A DNA stretch of 37,343 bases from CALJIC01 sp039805565 (GTDB lineage: Bacteria > Chloroflexota > Chloroflexia > Chloroflexales > Roseiflexaceae), in contig JBDLTZ010000013.1 of NCBI GenBank assembly GCA_039805565.1, positions 1 to 37,343 on the forward strand. Direction: 5' to 3'. Below the pieces are notes generated by a model. The model was not told the DNA's origin. It ran no database searches and saw only the letters and a list, made by a program, of their open reading frames with translations. Below are positions 1 through 7,747 of this stretch, piece by piece (positions within the stretch are counted from its first letter, which is position 1; each line of letters starts with the position of its first letter). The position numbers and the translations under genes were made by a program.

Positions 1-1117
1 GCTGAGCCGTGAGTGCTGAGCCGTGAGCCTTGAGTGCCGCGTGCTGAGGGCCGAGTGCGGCGCGGCGGCCGGCGAGCATATGCCAGAGGCCGAGGGCCGC
101 GAGGGTGGTGAGGAGGCCGCCGCCGATCCACAGGGTCTGTGGGGCGAGGCCGACCCCCGGGGCCTGGTCCCAGATCATGAAGAGCTGGAACAGCGGCATC
201 ATCCACCAGGCCACGGCCATGTAGATCGGGAGGTGCTCCCCCTTGACCGATGGGGGGCGGGTGGTGAAAGACCGAGGCCCGCGGGCGGTGCCGGCGGGAT
301 TGGGCCCCTGCGTTGCCATTTCCGGGAGGTGGGTGGTCCTCGATCCTTCGTCTTCGGTCTGGGCGGGCGGGGCGATCAGGCGGGCGGTGACCAGGCCGAG
401 GCAGCCGATGGCGGCGGCGCCGACGAAGCGCTGGACGAACGGCAGTACGTCGAGGGGCATGGCGGCGACGAGCGCGGCGACGAGCGCGCCGAGGGCTGCG
501 GCGAGGGCCAGCGACGGGGTGCGGCCGAGGCCCGCCAGGCGGGGCAGCACGAAGCCGAGCGCACCGAGGGCCGCGGCCCAGAGCGCGAGCGCCGCGGGGG
601 GGAGCGGGATGCCCCCTGCGGGCGCGAGCGTGGCGCGGTCGAGCACCACCCCGAGCGGGCGCGGGTCGGCGGCCAGGAGGATGGAGTCGCTCTGGAGCCG
701 CACGCGCAGCGCCCAGTCGAGCCGCTCCTGGGGCGGGACGAGCACGTGGTAGGTGCGGAACAGATTGTCGCGCAGCTCGAGATTGGCGAGCTCGCGCCCA
801 TCGGCGCTGAGGGTGACCTGGGCCGGGGGCTGGGCGCCCGGCCGGCCGTTCTGGAGCCGTAGGGCCAGCACGGCAGGCGTGATGGCCGGCGGCCGTGGGA
901 GGGCCAGAGTCGAGTCGCCGTCGGTCCAGCGGTAGTTCACCGCGGGGGAGGTCTCGGCCTCGTTGAAGCCCAGTGCGAAGCGCTGGTCGCGCCCGCCGAC
1001 GTCCGCGGCGAGGGGCCAGACGGCGGCGTAGCCGAGGGCCATCAGCACCAGCACCGCCATGACGGCGGCGAGGGCGGCGGTGAGATCGGCGCGGAGGGAT
1101 GGCAGGCGACGTGTCAT
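1..1117 (-). CDS. Polytopic membrane protein with extracytoplasmic domain (partial, runs off left edge)
   Basis: An open frame reads from ATG at 1117 to the window edge without a stop (372 codons visible). Residues about 12-35 form a membrane helix, followed by about 160 residues of non-membrane sequence (starting with Asp-Val-Gly-Gly-Arg-Asp-Gln-Arg-Phe). At least four further hydrophobic segments follow, at roughly residues 195-218, 225-272, 310-330 and 338-358. This anchor, exported domain, membrane bundle order occurs in glycosyltransferase-related membrane proteins, and the neighbours downstream on the same strand are sugar-modification genes, but I recognise no family motif. The visible C-terminal codons are made of the GAGTGCTGAG-type word repeat, so the true end is probably just beyond the edge. 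No clear Shine-Dalgarno sequence precedes 1117, so the start is tentative. Function unknown. Confidence 0.6.
   Translation of the reverse strand, partial: MTRRLPSLRADLTAALAAVMAVLVLMALGYAAVWPLAADVGGRDQRFALGFNEAETSPAVNYRWTDGDSTLALPRPPAITPAVLALRLQNGRPGAQPPAQVTLSADGRELANLELRDNLFRTYHVLVPPQERLDWALRVRLQSDSILLAADPRPLGVVLDRATLAPAGGIPLPPAALALWAAALGALGFVLPRLAGLGRTPSLALAAALGALVAALVAAMPLDVLPFVQRFVGAAAIGCLGLVTARLIAPPAQTEDEGSRTTHLPEMATQGPNPAGTARGPRSFTTRPPSVKGEHLPIYMAVAWWMMPLFQLFMIWDQAPGVGLAPQTLWIGGGLLTTLAALGLWHMLAGRRAALGPQHAALKAHGSALTAQ
2..58. repeat. Word-repeat tract (GAGTGCTGAG/GAGCCTTGAG type)
   Basis: Overlapping copies of words such as CTGAGCCGTGAG, GTGCTGAG and CCTTGAGTGCC occur here. The 17-mer TTGAGTGCCGCGTGCTG is repeated exactly at about 4373-4389, which marks the two tracts as members of one family. 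The tract overlaps the visible end of the membrane protein frame. Confidence 0.6.
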
Positions 1118-1303
1118 AGGTGTTCGTTGGTTAGCGATGCGAGCGATGCGAGCGACGCGGGCGGAGCGGCCGATGACGCAGGGGCGCAGCAGCAGGCAAT
1201 AACACCGACCGGTGGGATCGTGGGGGCTGCTGCGCCCTTACGACGTGGTGCCCCGACGTGGTGGCTTCCCTGACGTGTCACCGCCCACGACATGCGGCCC
1301 GCG

Positions 1304-2422
1304 TCACACCAGGGCGGCGCGTACCGCGTCGGCCACGGCCCGCACCTCGTCGTCGGTCAGCTCGGGGTACATCGGCAGTGACAGCACCTCCCCGGCCAGG
1401 CGCTCGGTGACCGGCAGGCCCCCCTCTGGCGCCAGGTGCGCGTACACCGGCTGCTGGTGCGCCGGCAGCGGGTAGTGCACCTCAGCCCCCACCCCGCGCT
1501 CGTGCAGCCCCGCCCGCAGCGCGTCGCGCGCCTCCGGCCCTCCCGGGACCCGCACCACATACAGGTGGTAGACGTGGTCGCCCTCCACCGGCGTCTCCGG
1601 CAGGATCAGCCCCGTGCCCCCCAGCAGCTCCTCGTACTGCTCCGCGATGCGCCGCCGGCGCGCGTTCCAGGCCGGCAGGTGCTGGAGCTTGGCGCTCAGG
1701 ATGGCCGCCTGGAGCTCGTCGAGGCGCGAGTTGAGGCCGCCGAGGTCGGTGGTGTAGTACTTGCGCTCCCAGCCGTACTCGCGCAGCCGGCGAAGCTTCT
1801 CGGCCAGCGCCCCGTCGCTCGTGACCACCGCGCCGCCGTCGCCGAGGGCGCCGAGGTTCTTGGTGGGGTAGAAGCTGAAGCAGCCGAGGGCGCCGATGCT
1901 GCCGGCCGCGCGACCGCGCCAGGTGGCGCCGTGTGCCTGGGCGCAGTCCTCGATCACCGGTAGGCCGTGGCGCTCGGCCACCGCCATCACTGCGTCCATG
2001 TCGGCCATACGCCCATAGAGGTGGACGGGGATGATGGCGCGGGTGCGGGGGGTGATGGTGGCCTCGAGGGCGGCGGGGTCGAGCGTGTGGCTGCGCTCGT
2101 CCACGTCGACGAAGACCGGGTGGGCGCCGACGGCGAGGGCGGTGATGGTCTCGTAGACGGCGGCGTTGGCGACGGTGATGACCTCGTGGCCGGGGCCGAC
2201 GCCGAGGGCGGCGAGGGCGAGCTGGAGCGCCTCGGTGCCGTTGGCGACGCCGAGGCAGTGGTCGACGGCGCAGAAGGCGGCGAACTGCTGCTCGAAGGCG
2301 CGCACCTCGGGGCCGAGGATGTACCAGCCGCTGGCGAGGGCGCGGGCGACGGCGGCGTCGATCTCAGGCCTGAGGGCGTTGTACTGGCGCTTGAGCGCGC
2401 CGAAGGGGACCGGGATGCTCAT
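1304..2422 (-). CDS. DegT/DnrJ/EryC1/StrS-family sugar aminotransferase
   Basis: PLP-dependent aminotransferase of the fold-type I family that aminates keto-sugars attached to nucleotides (for example dTDP-3- or 4-keto-6-deoxyhexoses), acting in the cytoplasm. The 372 residues match the family length. The N-terminal PFG...KRQYNALRPEID segment, GTEALQLAL (62-70), IEDCAQAHGA (157-166, with the PLP-ring Asp159) and SFYPTKNLGALGDGG with the Schiff-base Lys188 are all present. The ATG at 2422 lies two bases after the stop of the upstream epimerase gene, so the two are translationally coupled. The order GT2, epimerase, aminotransferase indicates synthesis of an amino-sugar-bearing glycan or glycolipid. 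The exact sugar cannot be read from sequence; FdtB/QdtB-like 3-keto-hexose transaminases are one possibility. Confidence 0.9.
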   Translation of the reverse strand: MSIPVPFGALKRQYNALRPEIDAAVARALASGWYILGPEVRAFEQQFAAFCAVDHCLGVANGTEALQLALAALGVGPGHEVITVANAAVYETITALAVGAHPVFVDVDERSHTLDPAALEATITPRTRAIIPVHLYGRMADMDAVMAVAERHGLPVIEDCAQAHGATWRGRAAGSIGALGCFSFYPTKNLGALGDGGAVVTSDGALAEKLRRLREYGWERKYYTTDLGGLNSRLDELQAAILSAKLQHLPAWNARRRRIAEQYEELLGGTGLILPETPVEGDHVYHLYVVRVPGGPEARDALRAGLHERGVGAEVHYPLPAHQQPVYAHLAPEGGLPVTERLAGEVLSLPMYPELTDDEVRAVADAVRAALV

Positions 2423-2424
2423 GG

Positions 2425-3423
2425 TTATTTCCAGTAGTGCGCGTGCTCGGCGCGGTAGAACTCCAGAGTGCGGCGCAGGCTCTCGCGGAGCGGGACGCGC
2501 GGGCGCCAGCCGAGGCGGCCCTGGATGAGCCGGTAGTCGGCGTAGTAGTCGCCGATGTCGATGGCCTTGCGCTCGTTCGGGAAGGGGACGAGCTCATAGT
2601 GACCGGCGCCGTTGATGTCGACGAGTAGGGCGGCGAGGTCGCGCAGGCTAATCGTCTCGTCGCCGCCGAGGTTGAAGATCTGGCCGTCGGCCGCGGGCAG
2701 GGCGGCAGCGAGAAGCAGGGCCTCCACCACATCCTCGGCATCGTTGAAGTCGCGGATCTGGGTGCCGTCGCCGAAGACCTGGATGGGCTCCTGGTCGAGC
2801 AGCTTTTTGATCCAGATGCCGAGGAAGGTCTGGCGGGCGTCTTTGACGCGCATGCGCGGGCCGATGGTGTTGGTGAGGCGCAGGGCGCAGGCGCGGATGC
2901 CGTAGACGTTGTTGTAGAGGATGTGGTACCACTCGCCGGCCATCTTGTTGATGCCGTTGACGTCGACGGGGCGCAGGATGTGGCGCTCGTCCACCGGCAG
3001 GTAGTCGGGCTTGCCGTAGATCTGGCGGGTGGAAGCGTAGACGATCTTGATGTCGGGGTTGTTGCTGCGGCAGGCCTCGAGAATGGAGAGCTGGGCGCGG
3101 CAGTTGATGTCCAGGTCGGTGTAGGGGTCCTTCATCGAGTCCAGGTGCGCCGTCTGGCCGGCGAGGTTGAACAGGAAGTGCTGGCCCTGGACGAGGTAGC
3201 TCATCGAGTGCTGGTCGCGGACGTCGGCGATGTTGACGCGCACGCGGTCCTCGATACCGGCGATGTTACGCAGGTTGCCGCCGTAGCTGGGGATGAGCGA
3301 GTCCACGAGCGTGACGTGGGCGCCGAGCGCGACGAGGCGATGCGCCAGGTTCGCGCCGATGAAGCCGAGCCCGCCGGTGATGAGGACGTTCGCGCCCGTG
3401 TAGCTGTCAGTGTAGCTGCTCAT
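2425..3423 (-). CDS. NAD-dependent epimerase/dehydratase (extended SDR), catalytic Tyr replaced by Asn
   Basis: Extended short-chain dehydrogenase acting on nucleotide sugars. The Rossmann motif GGLGFIG is at 17-23, the NAD-contact Asp41 follows, and NLAGQ is at 86-90. ASTRQIYG (130-137) supplies the Ser/Thr of the active site. The YxxxK motif reads NGINK (156-160): the lysine is present but the tyrosine position is Asn156. The C-terminal half holds the sugar-binding region (RLTNTIGPRM at 182-191, then FGDGTQIRDFNDAEDVVEA). The length of 332 residues is normal. It sits between the GT2 gene (55 bases upstream) and the DegT aminotransferase (2 bases downstream), so it probably makes or modifies the nucleotide sugar of this operon. 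With Tyr absent, it either uses another acid/base or belongs to a subfamily with different chemistry. Confidence 0.85.
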   Translation of the reverse strand: MSSYTDSYTGANVLITGGLGFIGANLAHRLVALGAHVTLVDSLIPSYGGNLRNIAGIEDRVRVNIADVRDQHSMSYLVQGQHFLFNLAGQTAHLDSMKDPYTDLDINCRAQLSILEACRSNNPDIKIVYASTRQIYGKPDYLPVDERHILRPVDVNGINKMAGEWYHILYNNVYGIRACALRLTNTIGPRMRVKDARQTFLGIWIKKLLDQEPIQVFGDGTQIRDFNDAEDVVEALLLAAALPAADGQIFNLGGDETISLRDLAALLVDINGAGHYELVPFPNERKAIDIGDYYADYRLIQGRLGWRPRVPLRESLRRTLEFYRAEHAHYWK

Positions 3424-3478
3424 AGCGTGCAGAGTGTAGCGTACAAAGCGGAGGGCGATGGCGCCCCTTCTCGCCCAG

Positions 3479-4240
3479 TTAACTTGGCACTTTCACCTTC
3501 GCACTTTTCCTCGCCTTGATCCGCCGCATATGCTCGCGCTGCATGACAAGCTTGAACCACAGCTGGATGAGCTGCACTCCGGTGCGCCAGATCCGCGGGA
3601 AGTTGAAGAACTGGCTCTGGCCGTAGGTGCGGTGGAAGTGGTGGACCGGCACCTCGGCAAAGGTGAAGCCGGCGTCCTGGAGCTTCTTGACCAGCTCGAG
3701 GCAGATCGTGCCGCTGTCCGACTCGAGGTCGATCACGTCGAACACGTCGCGCCGGATGAGCCGGAAGTCGCAGTCCACGTCGCGCAGCTTGAAGCCGAAG
3801 AGAAACTTGACCGTGTGGTGGTAGACGCGCCCAATGATCTTGCGGTGCAGCGGATCGGAGCGGTCGATCTTCCAGCCGTTGACAATATCCACACCCTCGA
3901 CCAAGGCGGGGAGCAGCAGCTTGATCTCGCGCGGGTCGTACTGGGCGTCGCCGTCGGTGTAGAACACCAGGTCCTTGGTGCACTGCGCGAAGCCGACGCG
4001 GAGCGCGCCGCCATAGCCGAGCGGCTTGCGGTGGGCGTAGTAGCGGAAGTGGTCGTACTGTTGGGCCAGCTCCTCGAGCACCTCCACGGTGTAGTCGGTG
4101 CTGCCGTTCTCCACCACGATAACCTCGTAGTCGTCGGTGAGCTCCTCGAGGGTCTTGAGGGTGGTGACGACGAGGCTGCCGATCGTGCCGCCGTCGTTGT
4201 AGGCTGGGAAGAACGCCGAGATGCTGGGCCGCTTGGTCAT
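3479..4240 (-). CDS. Family 2 glycosyltransferase (DPM1/polyprenyl-phosphate type)
   Basis: Inverting GT-A glycosyltransferase, 253 residues, without membrane helices. FPAYNDGGTI (11-20) is the N-terminal nucleotide-binding motif, VVENGSTDYT (42-51) the second acidic motif, and TDGDAQYD (95-102) carries the DxD metal site. The shape resembles dolichol/undecaprenyl-phosphate sugar synthases. It is the first gene of a minus-strand operon with the epimerase and aminotransferase. ATG at 4240 follows AAGGATCGGCAGGAT. The last codons (SAKVKVPS) are encoded by a word-repeat tract of AAAGTGC/AAGGTG type that extends into the gene end, so the C-terminus may be variable between relatives. Confidence 0.88.
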   Translation of the reverse strand: MTKRPSISAFFPAYNDGGTIGSLVVTTLKTLEELTDDYEVIVVENGSTDYTVEVLEELAQQYDHFRYYAHRKPLGYGGALRVGFAQCTKDLVFYTDGDAQYDPREIKLLLPALVEGVDIVNGWKIDRSDPLHRKIIGRVYHHTVKFLFGFKLRDVDCDFRLIRRDVFDVIDLESDSGTICLELVKKLQDAGFTFAEVPVHHFHRTYGQSQFFNFPRIWRTGVQLIQLWFKLVMQREHMRRIKARKSAKVKVPS

Positions 4241-4277
4241 ATCCTGCCGATCCTTATCCGCTGGCTATCGACGGGGG

Positions 4278-4286
4278 ATTATAGCA
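4278..4286 (-). promoter_or_regulatory. Extended -10 promoter for the glycan operon
   Basis: On the minus strand the sequence reads TGC-TATAAT, a perfect -10 hexamer with the TGn extension. No good -35 is visible 16-18 bases upstream. The start would fall near 4271, giving a leader of about 30 bases before the GT2 ATG at 4240. Confidence 0.6.
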
Positions 4287-4311
4287 TATCGGGTGATGGG
4301 GGCAGGGGGCA

Positions 4312-4320
4312 TGGTATGAT
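4312..4320 (+). promoter_or_regulatory. Candidate extended -10 promoter for hisC
   Basis: TGG-TATGAT, an extended -10 element with 5/6 match in the hexamer and only a poor -35. It is back-to-back with the minus-strand promoter 26 bases away. A start near 4327 would give a leader of about 150 bases containing the word repeat at 4326-4393. Confidence 0.4.
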
Positions 4321-4325
4321 GTCGG

Positions 4326-4393
4326 CGTGTCGAGTGCCGAGCGCTGAGTCTTGAGTGCTGAGTCTTGAGCTTTGAGTGCCGCGTGCTGCGCGC
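4326..4393. repeat. Word-repeat tract (GAGTCTTGAG family)
   Basis: Tandem imperfect copies of GAGTGCCGAG, GAGTCTTGAG and GAGTGCTGAG fill this stretch. CTGAGTCTTGAG occurs twice, and TTGAGTGCCGCGTGCTG is identical to the tract at the left edge. It lies in the probable hisC leader. Confidence 0.65.
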
Positions 4394-4440
4394 CGAAGCC
4401 ATTGACTCGGCAGGCGGCTGGGGCATTGCCCCGGCTGTCC

Positions 4441-4466
4441 AGCGTTCATCGTCTATCGTTCATCGC
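4441..4466. repeat. Short word repeat (GTTCATCGTC/TATCGTTCATCG)
   Basis: CGTTCATCGTCTATCGTTCATCG contains the word CGTTCATCG twice and ends 5 bases before the GAGG Shine-Dalgarno sequence of hisC. It belongs to the same class of intergenic word repeats but uses a different word. Confidence 0.5.
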
Positions 4467-4479
4467 TTCCGAGGTATGC

Positions 4480-5589
4480 ATGTCGCTTATCTCCCGCCTG
4501 CTCCGGCCTGATATCGCTGCGCTGGAGCCATACACGCCGATTGTCCCGATCGAGGTACTGGCCGAGCGGCTCGGCCTGCCCCCAGAGCGGATCGTCAAGC
4601 TCGACGCCAATGAGAACCCCTACGGCCCATCGCCGCTCGCCCGCGAGGCGGTGGCGGCGCTGGTGCGGCAGGATCCGAACCCCTACGCGATCTACCCGGA
4701 CCCGGATCACACGCGGCTGCGGGCGGCGATCGGCGGGATGGTGGGGCAGCCGCCGGAGCGCATCATCTGCGGTGCGGGGGCCGACGAGCTGATCGACCTG
4801 CTGATGCGCGCCTTCCTCCTGCCGGGCGACGCGATTGTCGACTGCCCGCCGACCTTCGGCATGTATAGCTTCGACGCGGCGCTGTACGCGGCGCAGGTGG
4901 TGAGCGTGCCGCGCGACGCGGCCTTCGAGCTGGATATGGAGGGCGTGGCCGAGGCCGCCGAGCGCTCGGGGGCGAAGATGCTGTTCGTGGCCGCGCCGAA
5001 CAACCCGGGCGGCAACCCGCTGCCGCGGGCGGCGGTGGAGCGGCTGCTGGAGCTGCCGCTGCTGGTGGTGGTGGACGAGGCGTACGCTGAGTTCGCCGGC
5101 GAGCATGTGGCCGACATGGTCGGCGGGCCGCCGAACCTGGTGGTGCTGCGGACGTTCAGCAAGTGGGCCGGGCTGGCCGGGCTGCGCGTGGGCTACGCGC
5201 TGTGCCACGAGGAGCTGGCCGGGCACCTGCGGAAGATCAAGCAGCCGTACAACGTGAACGTCGCGGCTGAGGCGGCGGCGCTGGCGTCGATCGCGGACCT
5301 GGACGAGCGCATGGAGAAGGTGCGGCTGATCGTGGCCGAGCGCGAGCGGCTGGCGAGCGAGCTGGCCGCGCTGCCCGGGCTGCACGTGTTCCCGAGCCAG
5401 GCGAACTTCCTGCTCGTGCGCGTGGCCGGGGGCGCCGAGCGGGCGCTGGCGATCCGCGACGGGCTGCGGCGCGAGGGGGTCCTGATCCGCTACTTCGGCA
5501 AGCCGGGGCTGGCGGACTGCATCCGCATCAGCGTGGGGACTCCGGAGCAGAACGGGCTGCTGCTGGAGGTGCTGCGCGGTCTGGTGTAG
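4480..5589 (+). CDS. hisC: Histidinol-phosphate aminotransferase
   Basis: PLP-dependent aminotransferase that converts imidazole-acetol phosphate to histidinol phosphate in histidine synthesis. The protein has 369 residues from ATG 4480, preceded by GAGG at 4471; the frame is open further upstream, but that extension is translated repeat sequence. Motifs: LDANENPYGPS (41-51), GAGADELID (98-106), APNNPGG (172-178), VVDEAYAEF (197-205) and RTFSKWAGLAGLRVGYA with the Schiff-base Lys228. A HisN-type phosphatase for the next pathway step follows on the same strand, which supports HisC over other class II aminotransferases. Confidence 0.92.
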   Translation: MSLISRLLRPDIAALEPYTPIVPIEVLAERLGLPPERIVKLDANENPYGPSPLAREAVAALVRQDPNPYAIYPDPDHTRLRAAIGGMVGQPPERIICGAGADELIDLLMRAFLLPGDAIVDCPPTFGMYSFDAALYAAQVVSVPRDAAFELDMEGVAEAAERSGAKMLFVAAPNNPGGNPLPRAAVERLLELPLLVVVDEAYAEFAGEHVADMVGGPPNLVVLRTFSKWAGLAGLRVGYALCHEELAGHLRKIKQPYNVNVAAEAAALASIADLDERMEKVRLIVAERERLASELAALPGLHVFPSQANFLLVRVAGGAERALAIRDGLRREGVLIRYFGKPGLADCIRISVGTPEQNGLLLEVLRGLV

Positions 5590-5993
5590 GTGCTGCGCCG
5601 TCTCTCTGCGGTGCTGCGGTGCAGCGTGAGTCGTGCGGGCGCTCCGCCCCGCGCCCCGGGCAAGGGGGCCAGCCCCCTTGCAACCCCCGCCAGGGCTCGG
5701 CCGCCCCTGGATCCCGCAAGGGGAGCTGTACCGGACCGATGTCGGTCGGCACGAGACTGAGCTCCCGCCTTCGGGGGTTGGGCCTTAAGATTGAAGATGA
5801 AATGTGGTGAGTTCAGTGTCGTGTCTCGGCACATCGGTCTGATCGGGCATGCCTTGCGGGGGTGGTTCGGAGGGGGCGCGAGCGCCCTTCCGGCGGGGGA
5901 GCGCGAGGGGGCCGGAGCCCCATCGCAGAACACACGACCATCATGCAATGAATGACAAGCGCGGCGATTGCCGCCGCAGAGCGGAGCAACACC
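5590..5993 (+). other. Gene-free stretch between hisC and hisN with palindromic GC elements
   Basis: No credible gene is visible in these 404 bases. They hold a near-perfect hairpin at 5660-5681 and, at 5865-5925, two further purine/pyrimidine palindromes (GGGGGCGCGAGCGCCC and GCGAGGGGGCCGGAGCCCC). The low-complexity arms look like a dispersed intergenic palindrome family rather than a coding remnant. Confidence 0.6.
5660..5681 (+). terminator. Hairpin downstream of hisC
   Basis: GCAAGGGGG and CCCCCTTGC pair perfectly (9 bp) around CCAG. It lies about 70 bases after the hisC stop. There is no T-tract, so it could be a Rho-independent-like terminator of GC-rich type or simply part of the palindromic repeat family. 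Confidence 0.4.
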
Positions 5994-6770
5994 ATGGCAA
6001 CAGAGAGCCTCAGCGAGCTGAGGGAGTTCGCCGCCGAGCTGGCCTGGCTAGCCGGCAAGCTGACCCTGCGCTACTTCCAGACTGGGCTCACGCCCGACAT
6101 CAAGGCCGATCAGTCCCCCGTCACGCTCGCTGACCGCGAGTCCGAGCGGCTCATGCGCGAGCTGATCGAGGCGCGCTACCCGGACCACAGCATCCTGGGC
6201 GAGGAGGAGGGCGAGACCCGCCCGGGCGCCTCGCACCGCTGGATCCTCGACCCAATCGACGGCACCAAGAGCTTCGTGCGCGGCGTGCCGCTGTACGCCG
6301 TGCTGGTGGGCCTGGAGCGCGAGGGCGAGGCGGTGGTCGGCGCGGTGAATGTGCCCGGCCTGGGGGACTTTCTCACGGCCGCGAAGGGCATGGGCTGCCA
6401 GTGGAACGGCCGCGCGGCGCGCGTGTCCGACACAGCCCGGCTCAAGGACTCGCTGCTGCTCGCCACCGAGCCGCACAACATGGGGCGCTACGGGCGCGAG
6501 GCGGCCTACGCGCGGCTGGTGGGCGCCAGCAAGATGTACCGCGGCTTCAGCGACGCCTACGCCTACGTGCTGCTGGCCACCGGGCGCGCCGAGCTGGTGC
6601 TGGACCCCGAGATGAACGCCTGGGACTGCGCGGCGCTGCTGCCGGTGGTGCAGGAGGCCGGCGGCACCTTCACCGACTGGCAGGGCGTGCCGACGATCCA
6701 CGGCGGCGAGGCGATCGCCACCAACGGCAAGGTGTTCGACGAGGTGATGCGAGTGGTGCGCAGCTCCTAG
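5994..6770 (+). CDS. hisN: Inositol-monophosphatase-family histidinol phosphatase (HisN type)
   Basis: Mg2+-dependent phosphomonoesterase of the IMPase fold. The 258-residue protein starts at ATG 5994 with CGGAG eight bases upstream; an in-frame ATG at 5952 has no ribosome site. Metal-binding motifs are GEEEGE, DPIDGTKSFVRGVP and NAWDCAAL near the C-terminus. The DGTKSF variant is typical of the HisN branch (histidinol-phosphate phosphatase) rather than of true inositol phosphatases. The position directly downstream of hisC supports histidinol phosphate as substrate. Inositol phosphate or 3'-phosphoadenosine phosphate remain alternative substrates. Confidence 0.8.
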   Translation: MATESLSELREFAAELAWLAGKLTLRYFQTGLTPDIKADQSPVTLADRESERLMRELIEARYPDHSILGEEEGETRPGASHRWILDPIDGTKSFVRGVPLYAVLVGLEREGEAVVGAVNVPGLGDFLTAAKGMGCQWNGRAARVSDTARLKDSLLLATEPHNMGRYGREAAYARLVGASKMYRGFSDAYAYVLLATGRAELVLDPEMNAWDCAALLPVVQEAGGTFTDWQGVPTIHGGEAIATNGKVFDEVMRVVRSS

Positions 6771-6848
6771 CCTCCACGCCGTGCCCAGGCCTCGCGTTGC
6801 GCGTCGCTCGCATCAGGTCTGACGGTGGTGACGCCGTGAGGAGGCCTT

Positions 6849-7727
6849 ATGCGCCGGGCTCCTATCATACTCGCCCTCGCGCTGCTGGCCTCAGCGCTGG
6901 TGGCGGGCGCTATTGTCCAGCTTTGGCGGCCGGAGCAGACGCTGGAGCGTGTGCAGCGGCGGGGAGTGATCCGTGTGGGCTACGCCCCCGAGCGCCCGTT
7001 CGCCTACCGCGACGCGCGTGGCTCCGTGACGGGCGAGGCGCCTGAGGTGGCGCGCGTGGTGCTGGCCCGCATGGGCATCGCCAGGATCGAGTGGGTCCAG
7101 ACCGAGTGGGCCGAGCTGATCCCTGAGCTTCGGGCCGGCCGCTTTGATATGATCGTGGCCGGCATGTTCATCACCTGCGAGCGCGCCACGCAGATCGCCT
7201 TCACCGAACCCACCTATGGCGCCGACCAGGCCATGCTGGTCCGGCGCGGCAACCCCCACCGGCTCCACAGCTACGCGGATGTCGTGCGGGGCGGGGGCAC
7301 GCAGCTCGCGGTGATCGCTGGAGCTCACGAGCTGCTGATCGCGCGCGCGCTCGGACTCCCCGAGGAGCAGCTCCTGGTGGTTCCGGATGCGCGCACTGGC
7401 CTTGCCGCCGTGCAGACAGGCCGCGCGGACGGGCTCGCTCTGACACGCATCTCGGTCGTCTCACTCGCGGCGTCCGACCCGAGCGGGAGCGTCGAGCCAG
7501 CCGAGCCCTTCGAGCAGCCGCAGGTCCCTGGCCTCCCTGCGCGGGGCTACGGCGCCTTCGGCGTGCGCCCCGAGGACACAGAGCTGCGCGATGCCCTCAA
7601 CGCGCAGCTGCGGGACTTTATCGGCAGCCCCGAGCACCGGCGGCTCGTCGAGCCCTTCGGCTTCTCGGCCGCAGAGATGCCCGGCGCCACCACAACAGCG
7701 TCGCTCCTGGAGGCCTGCGAGCGATAA
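6849..7727 (+). CDS. Family 3 extracellular solute-binding protein (EhuB-like), linked to a sensor kinase
   Basis: Periplasmic or membrane-tethered binding protein of the SBP_bac_3 fold, 292 residues. Residues 5-24 are a hydrophobic export/anchor segment without a lipobox cysteine. GVIRVGYAPERPFAYRD (about 39-55), VTGEAPEVARVV, and IPELRAGRFDMIVAGMFIT with the following IAFTEPTY match the amino-acid/ectoine binding group. GAGGAGG precedes the ATG. No permease or ATPase gene is nearby. Instead the next gene, 20 bases on, is a hybrid histidine kinase, so the protein probably presents a bound ligand to the kinase or shares its signal. The ligand is unknown; amino acids or ectoines are the family precedent. 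Confidence 0.82.
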   Translation: MRRAPIILALALLASALVAGAIVQLWRPEQTLERVQRRGVIRVGYAPERPFAYRDARGSVTGEAPEVARVVLARMGIARIEWVQTEWAELIPELRAGRFDMIVAGMFITCERATQIAFTEPTYGADQAMLVRRGNPHRLHSYADVVRGGGTQLAVIAGAHELLIARALGLPEEQLLVVPDARTGLAAVQTGRADGLALTRISVVSLAASDPSGSVEPAEPFEQPQVPGLPARGYGAFGVRPEDTELRDALNAQLRDFIGSPEHRRLVEPFGFSAAEMPGATTTASLLEACER

Positions 7728-7747
7728 GCGGGCAGCGCGGAGGCCCT

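Noticed and set aside
23..862. A 279-codon plus-strand frame at the left edge
   Set aside because: Codon-aligned complement of the minus-strand membrane protein, Glu/Gly/Arg-rich, no membrane or domain features.
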